From Alteromonas abrolhosensis (GTDB taxonomy: Bacteria; Pseudomonadota; Gammaproteobacteria; Enterobacterales; Alteromonadaceae), in NCBI RefSeq assembly GCF_001953635.1, contig NZ_MEJH01000015.1:1-64000 (forward strand): a stretch of 64,000 nucleotides of DNA, written 5' to 3'. Under the pieces are notes generated by a model that ran no database searches, had not been told where the DNA came from, and saw only the letters and a list, made by a program, of their open reading frames with translations. Positions 57,204 to 64,000 of the stretch are shown here, one piece after another. Made by a program: the position numbers and the translations under genes. Numbering within the stretch: the stretch's first letter is position 1; each line of letters begins with the position of its first letter.

Positions 57204-58406
57204 ATGTCTTCTAAGCTTAATAATTCGCATACCTCATCTGTTGGTAAGTATGAAGATGAAGAGTGTGTAAATTCAACATCACAAATTTCTAATAGATACA
57301 TTGGCACGGTTACGGGAGGCCTCAATACCAAGGGCCCCGGTGATAATAGTAATACATCGCAACACTCGTTAGTGTCTAACGAGACCGTGTCATCTTCGAA
57401 AAGCTTCGAAAGTTATTACCGCGATATTTTTACTAAGTTACCTTACAACACCCAACGTGCTTATATTAGCGACTATAACGAGTTCGCCATATTTTGTAAG
57501 CAAACAGGCTTATCTGGTTTCTCTAATAGCTTCGAACATAACGAGACATGTATAAAACGATATGTAGAAGAACTGTGTCGTTCTCCCCTAGCCTATAGAA
57601 CCATAAAACGCCGACTCTCAGCGCTGAGTAAATTCTTAGGTGTGGCGAAGCTGCCAAACCCAATAATAAGGTCGGCTTATTTGAGGGACTTCATTCGTCT
57701 TTCATTAATTGAAAACAAAAAGTTTAGGCTATCGCATAAGCAAGCTGTGCCACTCACCATTGATATGGTTGAACAGATCAATAATGCGATCATTCCCGAT
57801 TCATTATTAGAACTTCGTGACCTTGCAATTATCAATTTGATGTTTGACGCATTACTTCGCGCAGATGAACTTGTGCGCGTTTGCGTTGAGGATATATCCG
57901 CACGAAATAATACTTTACTCGTTGTATCCTCGAAAAGTGACCAGTCCGGTCAGGGTCAATACCGCTACGTGTCTGCTAGCACTATTTCCATGGTACAAGA
58001 GTATATTAATGAAGCGAATATCGATCCAAAAACTAAACAGCAACGTCTTCCTTCAGATTTACGTGGCCTACATAAGGGCATTCTTTTCAGGCGGCTTACG
58101 AACCATAAAACGGCACTTTTGCCATTTGACGAACATATTCCAAGTCACCAAGCTAACGTTTTAAATTACTCTAGTGTTTACAGAATTTGGCAACGAATTG
58201 CTCAACGCGCAGGTATTAGCGAAAACATTACCCCTCATAGCGGTCGAGTTGGTGGCGCTGTTTCTCTTGCCGAAGACGGTGCAACTTTACCTGAGCTCCA
58301 ACTTGCTGGCGGCTGGCAGTCACCAGAAATGCCCGGACATTATACAAAACAAGCTAATGTAAAAAGGGGCGGAATGGCAAAACTATCGGCAAAAAGAAAA
58401 AGATAA
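57204..58406 (+). CDS. Cre-like tyrosine recombinase
   Basis: 400 residues. A Ser/Asn/Thr-rich, probably disordered extension covers 1-70; the core-binding SAM-like domain runs from about 75 to 170 (YRDIFTKLPYNTQRAYISDY); the catalytic domain follows. Catalytic residues are Arg219 (LLRADEL), probably Lys244, His345 and Arg348 (HSGRVGGA), Trp371 (AGGWQS) and Tyr380 (HYTK). His-Arg-Trp-Tyr spacing (3, 23, 9) equals that of P1 Cre. The frame is intact, so the enzyme may be active. No phage, transposon or integron gene is adjacent. Substrate site unknown; a loxP-like palindrome lies just upstream. Confidence 0.9.
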   Translation: MSSKLNNSHTSSVGKYEDEECVNSTSQISNRYIGTVTGGLNTKGPGDNSNTSQHSLVSNETVSSSKSFESYYRDIFTKLPYNTQRAYISDYNEFAIFCKQTGLSGFSNSFEHNETCIKRYVEELCRSPLAYRTIKRRLSALSKFLGVAKLPNPIIRSAYLRDFIRLSLIENKKFRLSHKQAVPLTIDMVEQINNAIIPDSLLELRDLAIINLMFDALLRADELVRVCVEDISARNNTLLVVSSKSDQSGQGQYRYVSASTISMVQEYINEANIDPKTKQQRLPSDLRGLHKGILFRRLTNHKTALLPFDEHIPSHQANVLNYSSVYRIWQRIAQRAGISENITPHSGRVGGAVSLAEDGATLPELQLAGGWQSPEMPGHYTKQANVKRGGMAKLSAKRKR

Positions 58407-58634
58407 ACTACATATAAATCAATGCAATAAGAAAATAAAAGTTACGCATAACCATTATTTTAAATATTACATACAACTCACCTACTCTATTCACACATTT
58501 TTAAATCTGAAACGTTTTTTCGTGCGTAGTAATTGCGTATATTTCACAAATTGTCTCTCAAACGAGAGTCTTCTTCTATGTAGATTAAGCTCTTTCGCAT
58601 AGTTGAGTGAACGCTTTAATGAAGGGAGTTTTAT

Positions 58635-58985
58635 ATGAGCAGCGCAATCGATACTAAGCACGGAAAGTTACTTGCAGAAATGGTGGTTCAATCTTCTTCT
58701 TGGAAGATTCAGCCTGAAAAACAGGACCCATTCAAATCACAGGAAGCGGCAGTTGAGTACTTAAATTCTCACAACGAGCCTCTTTATCTCCATGTTCCGC
58801 TAGCCCAATCCGACGACTACGTAAGAATTTGTGTTACGTCGCGAGACGATTATGTGGTGTTCACGATTAAAGATATAAATAATGGCGGTGAAACTTCACT
58901 GCACTATTCTCATATCAAAAATTTAGATAGCACCATTCGAACATTAGTCTCTGAAACCTGCGATCAAAAGATAAAAGCCCTATAG
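58635..58985 (+). CDS. Hypothetical protein
   Basis: 116 residues, soluble, no signal peptide and a single pair of distant Cys. SQEAAVEYLNSHNEPLYLHVP and DYVRICVTSRDDYVVFTIKD suggest a mixed alpha/beta fold. I do not recognise the family. A clear ribosome site (GAAGGGAG) and a terminator overlapping the stop codon argue that it is a real single gene. It has no visible functional link to the recombinase. Confidence 0.75.
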   Translation: MSSAIDTKHGKLLAEMVVQSSSWKIQPEKQDPFKSQEAAVEYLNSHNEPLYLHVPLAQSDDYVRICVTSRDDYVVFTIKDINNGGETSLHYSHIKNLDSTIRTLVSETCDQKIKAL

Positions 58986-58995
58986 CGGCTTTTTT
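58973..58995 (+). terminator. Terminator overlapping the stop of the hypothetical gene
   Basis: AAAAGCC pairs with GGCTTTT around CTATAGC, then T residues. The TAG stop codon is in the loop. Confidence 0.88.
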
Positions 58996-59062
58996 AGCAT
59001 TGAGCTTGAAAGACGTTATTTTGGTTATTGTTGGTAATGTTTTAGCCTAAAGCATGCTTGCT

Positions 59063-59428
59063 TTACCAAAGAATGGTAAGCCAGGTAAAACATGCCAAGA
59101 CTAAACTAACAAAAACAGCAGCGGACCCAATATCTTTCGCTCTGCCAATAAGCAGGTGAATATCTGTACTTACATGGTCACAGAGCTTTTCGACAGCAGT
59201 GTTGAGCAGCTCTGTTATCAGTACAATCATAAGTGACATGATAAGCAAAATTCGCTCAATACTTGTAACTTCTAAGAGAAAAGTGACTGGTATTAAAATT
59301 AACATTGTGAAAACTTCTTGCCGAACCGCTGCTTCGCTTAAGAACGCTGCGCGCAAACCCTTCAACGAATAGTAAGTTGCGTAAAGAAGCCTAGTTAATC
59401 CCTTTCGTTTTACCATCATGTTTAGCAT
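59063..59428 (-). CDS. dgkA: Diacylglycerol kinase
   Basis: 121 residues, three membrane helices after an amphipathic N-terminus. YSLKGLRAAFLSEAAVRQE, ITELLNTAVEKLCD and GRAKDIGSAAVFVSLV align with E. coli DgkA, including the catalytic Glu in the second block. It phosphorylates diacylglycerol to recycle it into phospholipid. ATG codons occur at positions 1, 4 and 5, so the exact start is uncertain by a few residues. Confidence 0.94.
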   Translation of the reverse strand: MLNMMVKRKGLTRLLYATYYSLKGLRAAFLSEAAVRQEVFTMLILIPVTFLLEVTSIERILLIMSLMIVLITELLNTAVEKLCDHVSTDIHLLIGRAKDIGSAAVFVSLVLACFTWLTILW

Positions 59429-59527
59429 TCACAAAAAACAATACGCTAGCGAACAATCATTACATCTACATGACGATTAAAGGTTTTCTTCCAGTTACTT
59501 CCTGCTTAGATCTTTAACTTAGTCCAA

Positions 59528-59950
59528 TTACACCTTAACGGCTAACACATCTGTTTTTACACCGTGTAAAACCGCATTTGCCGTCGAGCCCAACAACAAG
59601 CGAAGACCACTCTGACCATGTGTACCTACAACAATAAGATCCGCGTTAATTTTCTCAGCCATGTGGTGTATTTCATCGGCAGGTGAGCCAATCTCTACGT
59701 TTACGTGGCTGTAAGGAATGTCGTGTTTAGACGCAACATCTTTTAATTGTCTTAGCGCCTGCTCTCTAACTTCTTCCGAAAAATCACGTTCTAAAAATAA
59801 CCCATAGGGCTCTACGTTGGTTTGCGGATATGCGACATAAAGCAAATGAATTTTGTGGCTATTACCAGCGATGGCGATGGCTTTTTCTACAACTAGTTCA
59901 TAGTCAGAATAAACATCGATAGGTACTAAAATCGTATCGTAGCCTTGCAT
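59528..59950 (-). CDS. Universal stress protein (UspA family)
   Basis: 140 residues from the ATG at 59950, which has GGAGAG upstream and gives the normal N-terminus YDTILVPIDVY. The C-terminal VVGTHGQSGLRLLLGSTANAVL contains the GxxG-(9x)-G(S/T) ATP-binding pattern, so it is of the nucleotide-binding type. Divergent from the cytochrome gene; about 185 bases lie between the two starts. Confidence 0.93.
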   Translation of the reverse strand: MQGYDTILVPIDVYSDYELVVEKAIAIAGNSHKIHLLYVAYPQTNVEPYGLFLERDFSEEVREQALRQLKDVASKHDIPYSHVNVEIGSPADEIHHMAEKINADLIVVGTHGQSGLRLLLGSTANAVLHGVKTDVLAVKV

Positions 59951-60135
59951 TGTGGCTCTCCTTAACAGTTTAGTTAGTAATGGTTTTAACATACCGCTTA
60001 TTATTCGTACTACATAGTAGAACCACGAAAATTATTATACTTTGCGCTAGGTCAATGTTTACTCCTCAAAATTATCCATACTTGATTTATGTACTACATT
60101 TCGTAAATAGTAAAAATTTAGTGAGGGATATAAAT

Positions 60136-60609
60136 ATGAGAACCATAATAATAGTAATAGTGTCGCTTCTACTTTTTGCCTGTGATCAAGGGCCACAATC
60201 GCCACGTGGATTCAGCCTGCCCGAAGGTGATATGGAAAAAGGTTATCAGGTTTTTAAAAAATATCAGTGCCAGGACTGCCATAGAATTGCAGGAGAAAAA
60301 GAGCGTGAAAATGCACAGTATTTAGTAGCAAAGCCCATCCCATTAGGAGGCAGCAGCGGAAGAATAACCACGTATGCAGAACTGGTTACCAGCATTATTA
60401 ACCCTTCACATAAGCTTACCCCACGTCAGCCAGCTAGCTTTACCAGTGAAGACGGTGTCTCATTAATGCGAATAGTAAATGACGAACTTACGGTATCTGA
60501 ACTTATTGATTTAGTGGCTTACTTGCAACCCAAATATAAAGTAACACCATATAGAACCAGTGATTACCGCCTTTATCAATTGCGTATTCCTGAGAAAAAA
60601 GTGGAATAG
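60136..60609 (+). CDS. Cytochrome c family lipoprotein
   Basis: 157 residues from the ATG at 60136 (GAGGGA upstream), giving a lipoprotein signal with LLLFAC as lipobox. A single haem site CQDCH sits at about residue 41, in GYQVFKKYQCQDCHRIAG, within a class I cytochrome c domain; the far end (LIDLVAYLQPKYK) is the usual C-terminal helix, and an axial Met may be in SLMRIV. It should be a membrane-anchored periplasmic electron carrier. Partner unknown. Confidence 0.87.
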   Translation: MRTIIIVIVSLLLFACDQGPQSPRGFSLPEGDMEKGYQVFKKYQCQDCHRIAGEKERENAQYLVAKPIPLGGSSGRITTYAELVTSIINPSHKLTPRQPASFTSEDGVSLMRIVNDELTVSELIDLVAYLQPKYKVTPYRTSDYRLYQLRIPEKKVE

Positions 60610-60625
60610 AGGTTGAATCTCACTG

Positions 60626-60669
60626 AGCCTAACTCCTAATTACTAGTTTCAAAGAGAGTTAGGCTTTTT
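60626..60669 (+). terminator. Terminator after the cytochrome c gene
   Basis: AGCCTAACTC pairs perfectly with GAGTTAGGCT around a 20-base loop, followed by TTTTT. Confidence 0.88.
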
Positions 60670-60697
60670 ATTTATCATCACCCTAGTTAGAGCTGCA

Positions 60698-62326
60698 CTA
60701 TACGGCTTTCGTTTCTTTCTCAATTTCAGCCAGTAAACTGCACGGCATAAAACTTCCCGCGTTAGCTTCTTTTAAATGTAGCTTAAATCGCTCAGGTACT
60801 TCATCAGTCAAGAAGCTTCCGGTTTTTACAAGTGGAAAAATCTCGTCGTAACGAGCAATGTGGCATTGGTCGACCCGTCTAAATATGTGTGTGCGATTTA
60901 ATTCACTGGTTTTGATATGACCCGTTGACGATAAGATATCCATAAGCGCGTGAATGGTCTTTTTATGAAAACGGTACACTCGTTCGTACTTATCTTCCAC
61001 GTTTAAGCCTTTCTCAAGCTTTGGATCTTGTGTTGCCACGCCTGTTGGGCACTTATTGGTATTGCACGATAATGACTGGACACAGCCAAGTGCCAGCATC
61101 ATGCCTCTGGCACTGTTACATAAATCAGCACCCAAGCTTAAATTTTTAGCTAGCTGAAACGCCGTAATGATCTTACCCGAGGCGATGATTTTAATTTTGT
61201 CTCGTATTCCAAAGCCAGTGAGACAATCATCAACAAATGCCAGCGCTTCTCGAAGAGGAAAACCAATCGAGTTGGTATATTCTAGCGGCGCGGCACCGGT
61301 ACCGCCTTCGCCCCCGTCTACCGTTATAAAATCTGGCGTTACGCCCTTCTCTACCATGGCTTTGCACATGGCAATAAACTCACTTTTTCTACCAAGCGCT
61401 AGCTTTATACCTACGGGTTTATAGCCGCTCAATTTGCGCAATTGACTGATAAAGTCCACCATTTCTAATGGCGTGGAAAAGGTTTTGTGTCTTGGCGGTG
61501 AATCGACTTGCGTACCAGGCTCTACACCTCTAATTTTGGCAATTTCTGGGGTATTCTTGTAAGCAGGAAGAATACCTCCATGTCCTGGTTTAGCACCCTG
61601 GCTCAATTTAATTTCTATCATTTTTACATTGTCGAGTTTCGCTTTCTCCTCGAAGAGTACAGGGTCAAACCCGCCATCTTTGTTTCGACAGCCAAAGTAG
61701 CCTGTGCCGATTTGCCAAACAATATCGCCGCCATTTTCCAAGTGATACGGGGTTAAGCCGCCCTCGCCCGTATTGTGGTAAAACCCACCTTTAGCCGCCC
61801 CTTTATTTAGCGCTAAAATGGCATTTTTAGACAAGCTTCCAAAACTCATAGCGCTTATGTTCAAAATGCTTGCGCTATAGGGCTTTTTGCAATGTGGACC
61901 ACCTACGGTAATGCGAGGATCTTCATCCATGTCTTCTACCTCACGGGCAGACAATGAATGTCCAATCCATTCATAGCCATCTTTATAGGTATCTAGCTGG
62001 GTACCGAACGGGACAGTTTCTCTACTGTTTTTAGCCCGTTGATAAACAATTGAACGAAACATGCGAGAAATAGGCGCACCACTGGTGTCGGTCTCGATGA
62101 TATATTGCTGAATGTAAGGCCGAAGCCCTTCAACGGTCCAGCGTACCCTGCCGATCAATGGGAAATTCTTTAATATGGCGTGCTTATTTTGAAAGGCATC
62201 GTAAAGACCAAAAACTAGTAGCGTTACTGACAGCAGTAAGAACCACCACACGGGTGTCCACAACAAACCAATAACCAGATTAAAAGCGACCAGTAAAATC
62301 AGTACAGTAAGTATTGTAAAACGCAT
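60698..62326 (-). CDS. FMN-binding glutamate-synthase-family protein
   Basis: 542 residues. Two N-terminal membrane segments (LTVLILLVAFNLVIGLLW and FLLLSVTLLVFGLYDAF) precede a GltB-like FMN barrel: FGSLSKNAILALNKGA, GGLTPYHLENGGDIVWQ, TVDGGEGGTGAAPLEY, and CNTNKCPTGVATQDP with the Fe-S cysteines. There is no glutaminase domain. Stand-alone proteins of this type are annotated as glutamate-synthase-like; the donor and product are unproven, and the membrane anchor argues against ordinary GOGAT. Confidence 0.87.
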   Translation of the reverse strand: MRFTILTVLILLVAFNLVIGLLWTPVWWFLLLSVTLLVFGLYDAFQNKHAILKNFPLIGRVRWTVEGLRPYIQQYIIETDTSGAPISRMFRSIVYQRAKNSRETVPFGTQLDTYKDGYEWIGHSLSAREVEDMDEDPRITVGGPHCKKPYSASILNISAMSFGSLSKNAILALNKGAAKGGFYHNTGEGGLTPYHLENGGDIVWQIGTGYFGCRNKDGGFDPVLFEEKAKLDNVKMIEIKLSQGAKPGHGGILPAYKNTPEIAKIRGVEPGTQVDSPPRHKTFSTPLEMVDFISQLRKLSGYKPVGIKLALGRKSEFIAMCKAMVEKGVTPDFITVDGGEGGTGAAPLEYTNSIGFPLREALAFVDDCLTGFGIRDKIKIIASGKIITAFQLAKNLSLGADLCNSARGMMLALGCVQSLSCNTNKCPTGVATQDPKLEKGLNVEDKYERVYRFHKKTIHALMDILSSTGHIKTSELNRTHIFRRVDQCHIARYDEIFPLVKTGSFLTDEVPERFKLHLKEANAGSFMPCSLLAEIEKETKAV

Positions 62327-62663
62327 TCAAAGTCCTTCTCTATTTTGGCCATATTTAAATAAAATAATATGCCTACAGCCTTGTTCAATACATCTAAAAA
62401 CGGGAACTAGATTTATATCTATGCTAATTAGTTGATATAAATCAAAAAAACAAAATTTAGGCTTAACGGTTAAATTGGTTACGCGTTACCATGAAATGCT
62501 AAATTAGACCTTTTTTAGCTGCGAAAACAAGCCATTACATGCTAATCTATTAATTCTATTTTAGCGAGTTAACCTCGTGATGTATGAGTAACACGAGGTT
62601 AATTTATGATGTAACCTGCGCTGGGTAGCGGATTTCACGTTCAACATTTTTGAAAGGTAATTC
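62327..62663. other. Divergent intergenic region, antiporter leader
   Basis: 337 bases between the GltB-like and antiporter genes, AT-rich. It contains the perfect hairpin listed at 62569. Divergent promoters must be here, but no strong boxes were identified. Confidence 0.4.
62569..62602. repeat. Perfect hairpin in the antiporter leader
   Basis: TTAACCTCGTG at 62569-62579 pairs exactly with CACGAGGTTAA at 62592-62602 around a 12-base loop, 61 bases before the antiporter ATG. Since both flanking genes run away from it, it is not a terminator of a known gene; an operator or mRNA leader structure is more likely. Confidence 0.55.
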
Positions 62664-64000
62664 ATGGAGTATGCATTTCTTCTTTTCGCATTTGTATGCG
62701 GTTTAACGGTTAAGCTTATCGGCATTCCTCCTTTAGTTGGCTATCTAGTGGCGGGCTTTTTACTCAATTTCGCAGGCTACACTCTCACTGAAGATTTAAC
62801 TCAAATCGCTAATCTTGGTATTACCATAATGCTGTTTACTATCGGCTTAAAACTCAATATAAGAGATTTAAGCCGACGTGAAGTTTGGGCTGGCAGCGTA
62901 TCTCACACATTAGTATGGGTGGGCGTTATCACATGTTGTGTTTATGCAATAGGCGCTGTTGCAGCAAACTTTGTTGATGGACTTACCTGGAAGAGTGCAG
63001 CTCTTATCGCTTTTGCTTTAAGCTTCAGTAGCACTGTTTGTGTAGTTAAAGTATTGGAAGAAAGCGGCGAGAGCAAAACACGCCACGGTCGACTGGCCAT
63101 TGGCATTTTAGTTATGCAAGACGTTTTTGCCGTAATCTTTCTTGTAGCTGCAACAGGCAAGCTACCGTCGGTATGGGCACTTGCCCTTCTCGCATTATTC
63201 CCGGCAATGCCAATTATCAACAAGATGATTAATAAATCAGGCCACGGAGAATTGTTGCCTCTTACAGGTTTCATTCTTGCTTTGGGTGGTTATCATTTAT
63301 TTGAGCTGGTTAATATTAAAGGCGACCTAGGTGCACTTATCTTTGGAATCATGTTGGCGCAACACGAAAAGGCCTCAGAACTTGCCAAGTCACTACTTAG
63401 TTTCAAAGATTTATTTTTAATTGGCTTCTTCCTTACCATAGGCCTAACAGCGCTTCCCAGTCTGAGTATGGTTGTTCTCGCCATTGTATTCTGCTTATTT
63501 ATACCGTTAAAAGCTGCGCTGTTTTTCGGTTTGTTTACATCGCTTCGTCTTAGAGGACGTACTGCGTATTTAAGCAGCCTGGTGCTATCAAATTACAGTG
63601 AGTTTGGGCTTATTGTTGGGGCGCTTGCAGTTTCTTTAGGATTATTGGCAAATTCATGGTTAGTAGTCATTGCCCTTGCCGTCTCAATCTCATTCGTAAT
63701 TACCAGCGTGCTCTATCGGAACTCACATTCACGTTATCACAAATATAAGCATGCCATTAAACGCTTCGAGAAAAAGGAACGTTTAAAAGAAGATATTTAC
63801 CCTACTCTCCACAATGCAGAATTTTTAGTCTTGGGAATGGGGCGTGTTGGTCGCGGTGCTTTTAATGCGCTATCGAAGTTGAGCGATGTGAGCGTGTGGG
63901 GTATGGATGCTGATCGGGTTAAAGTTAAGGAACTCGCTGAGGAAGGACTCGATGTTATTTGCGGCGATGGCGAAGACGTGGATTTATGGGATAACCTAGA
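62664..64000 (+). CDS. Kef/YbaL-type monovalent cation:proton antiporter (runs off window)
   Basis: At least 445 residues. A CPA2 transport domain of about 12 membrane segments (FVCGLTVKLIGIPPLVGYL, FSSTVCVVKVLEESGESKT, ILVMQDVFAVIFLV) is followed by the start of a cytosolic TrkA-N/RCK domain (FLVLGMGRVGRGAFNAL, the Rossmann dinucleotide loop). It probably exports K+ or Na+ for H+ under nucleotide control. ATG 62664 has GAAAGG upstream. The C-terminal end is outside the window. Confidence 0.9.
   Translation, partial: MEYAFLLFAFVCGLTVKLIGIPPLVGYLVAGFLLNFAGYTLTEDLTQIANLGITIMLFTIGLKLNIRDLSRREVWAGSVSHTLVWVGVITCCVYAIGAVAANFVDGLTWKSAALIAFALSFSSTVCVVKVLEESGESKTRHGRLAIGILVMQDVFAVIFLVAATGKLPSVWALALLALFPAMPIINKMINKSGHGELLPLTGFILALGGYHLFELVNIKGDLGALIFGIMLAQHEKASELAKSLLSFKDLFLIGFFLTIGLTALPSLSMVVLAIVFCLFIPLKAALFFGLFTSLRLRGRTAYLSSLVLSNYSEFGLIVGALAVSLGLLANSWLVVIALAVSISFVITSVLYRNSHSRYHKYKHAIKRFEKKERLKEDIYPTLHNAEFLVLGMGRVGRGAFNALSKLSDVSVWGMDADRVKVKELAEEGLDVICGDGEDVDLWDNL

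Noticed and set aside
57204..58406. The recombinase as part of a prophage or integrative element
   Set aside because: No phage, conjugation or excisionase genes are nearby, and no flanking tRNA was seen.
1..64000. CRISPR array, rRNA or tRNA genes
   Set aside because: No regularly spaced repeats and no rRNA or tRNA sequence recognised by eye; a tRNA scan would be needed to exclude a missed tRNA.

Overview
The window looks like chromosome from a marine gammaproteobacterium of the order Alteromonadales, most likely Alteromonas or a close relative. The basis is the overall gene repertoire (proQ-prc pair, Uup, FabA, Rmf, 180-kDa NAD-glutamate dehydrogenase, DUF1302/DUF1329 proteins, several photolyases, GlyGly-CTERM-tailed exported proteins). 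This is recognition by eye without database searching, so genus is probable and species unknown. Almost all of the window is dense, ordinary chromosome with clear operons and hairpin terminators; no rRNA, tRNA, CRISPR array or prophage was seen.

Layout. 1-242: end of an IS3-family insertion sequence abutting the 3' end of a large secreted subtilisin-like protease (279-4250, minus). 4752-8630: branched-chain 2-oxoacid dehydrogenase operon (E1 alpha, E1 beta, E2). 8777-13008: rlmJ, a kinase-fold protein, tesB and a gamma-carbonic-anhydrase-like protein, followed by a possible minus-strand small RNA (about 13051-13152). 13529-14650: class V aminotransferase. 14943-19165: SIMPL protein, free methionine-R-sulfoxide reductase, a small acidic protein, proQ and prc. 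19248-25027: two sodium-coupled transporters, pepN and a DUF2835 protein. 25363-32262: an envelope locus made of a DUF1302 barrel, a DUF1329 protein, a YCF48-like protein and an RND/MMPL transporter. 32459-44558: NAD-GDH, pyrD, rlmL, a glutaredoxin-like protein, uup and a DUF3466 protein. 44861-45657: rmf and fabA, convergent. 45868-53746: a light/UV-repair island with four photolyase/cryptochrome paralogues, a DUF2256 zinc-finger peptide and a DUF2254 membrane protein. 53867-55243: a CstB-like persulfide dioxygenase/rhodanese fusion.

The stretch 55244-57203 is different: nearly 2 kb of AT-rich DNA without a credible gene, full of small inverted repeats and containing two diverged copies of a 56-base imperfect hairpin element. 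It ends at a tyrosine recombinase (57204-58406) whose catalytic His, Arg, Trp and Tyr are spaced exactly as in phage P1 Cre. Seventy-eight bases separate its start codon from a perfect 34-base inverted repeat (57092-57125) that can be read as 13-8-13, the architecture of loxP. This recombinase plus candidate site is the best candidate in the window for an undescribed system.

The right end (58635-64000) holds an orphan protein, dgkA, a universal stress protein, a cytochrome c lipoprotein, an FMN glutamate-synthase-like enzyme and the start of a Kef/YbaL-type cation:proton antiporter that runs off the window.
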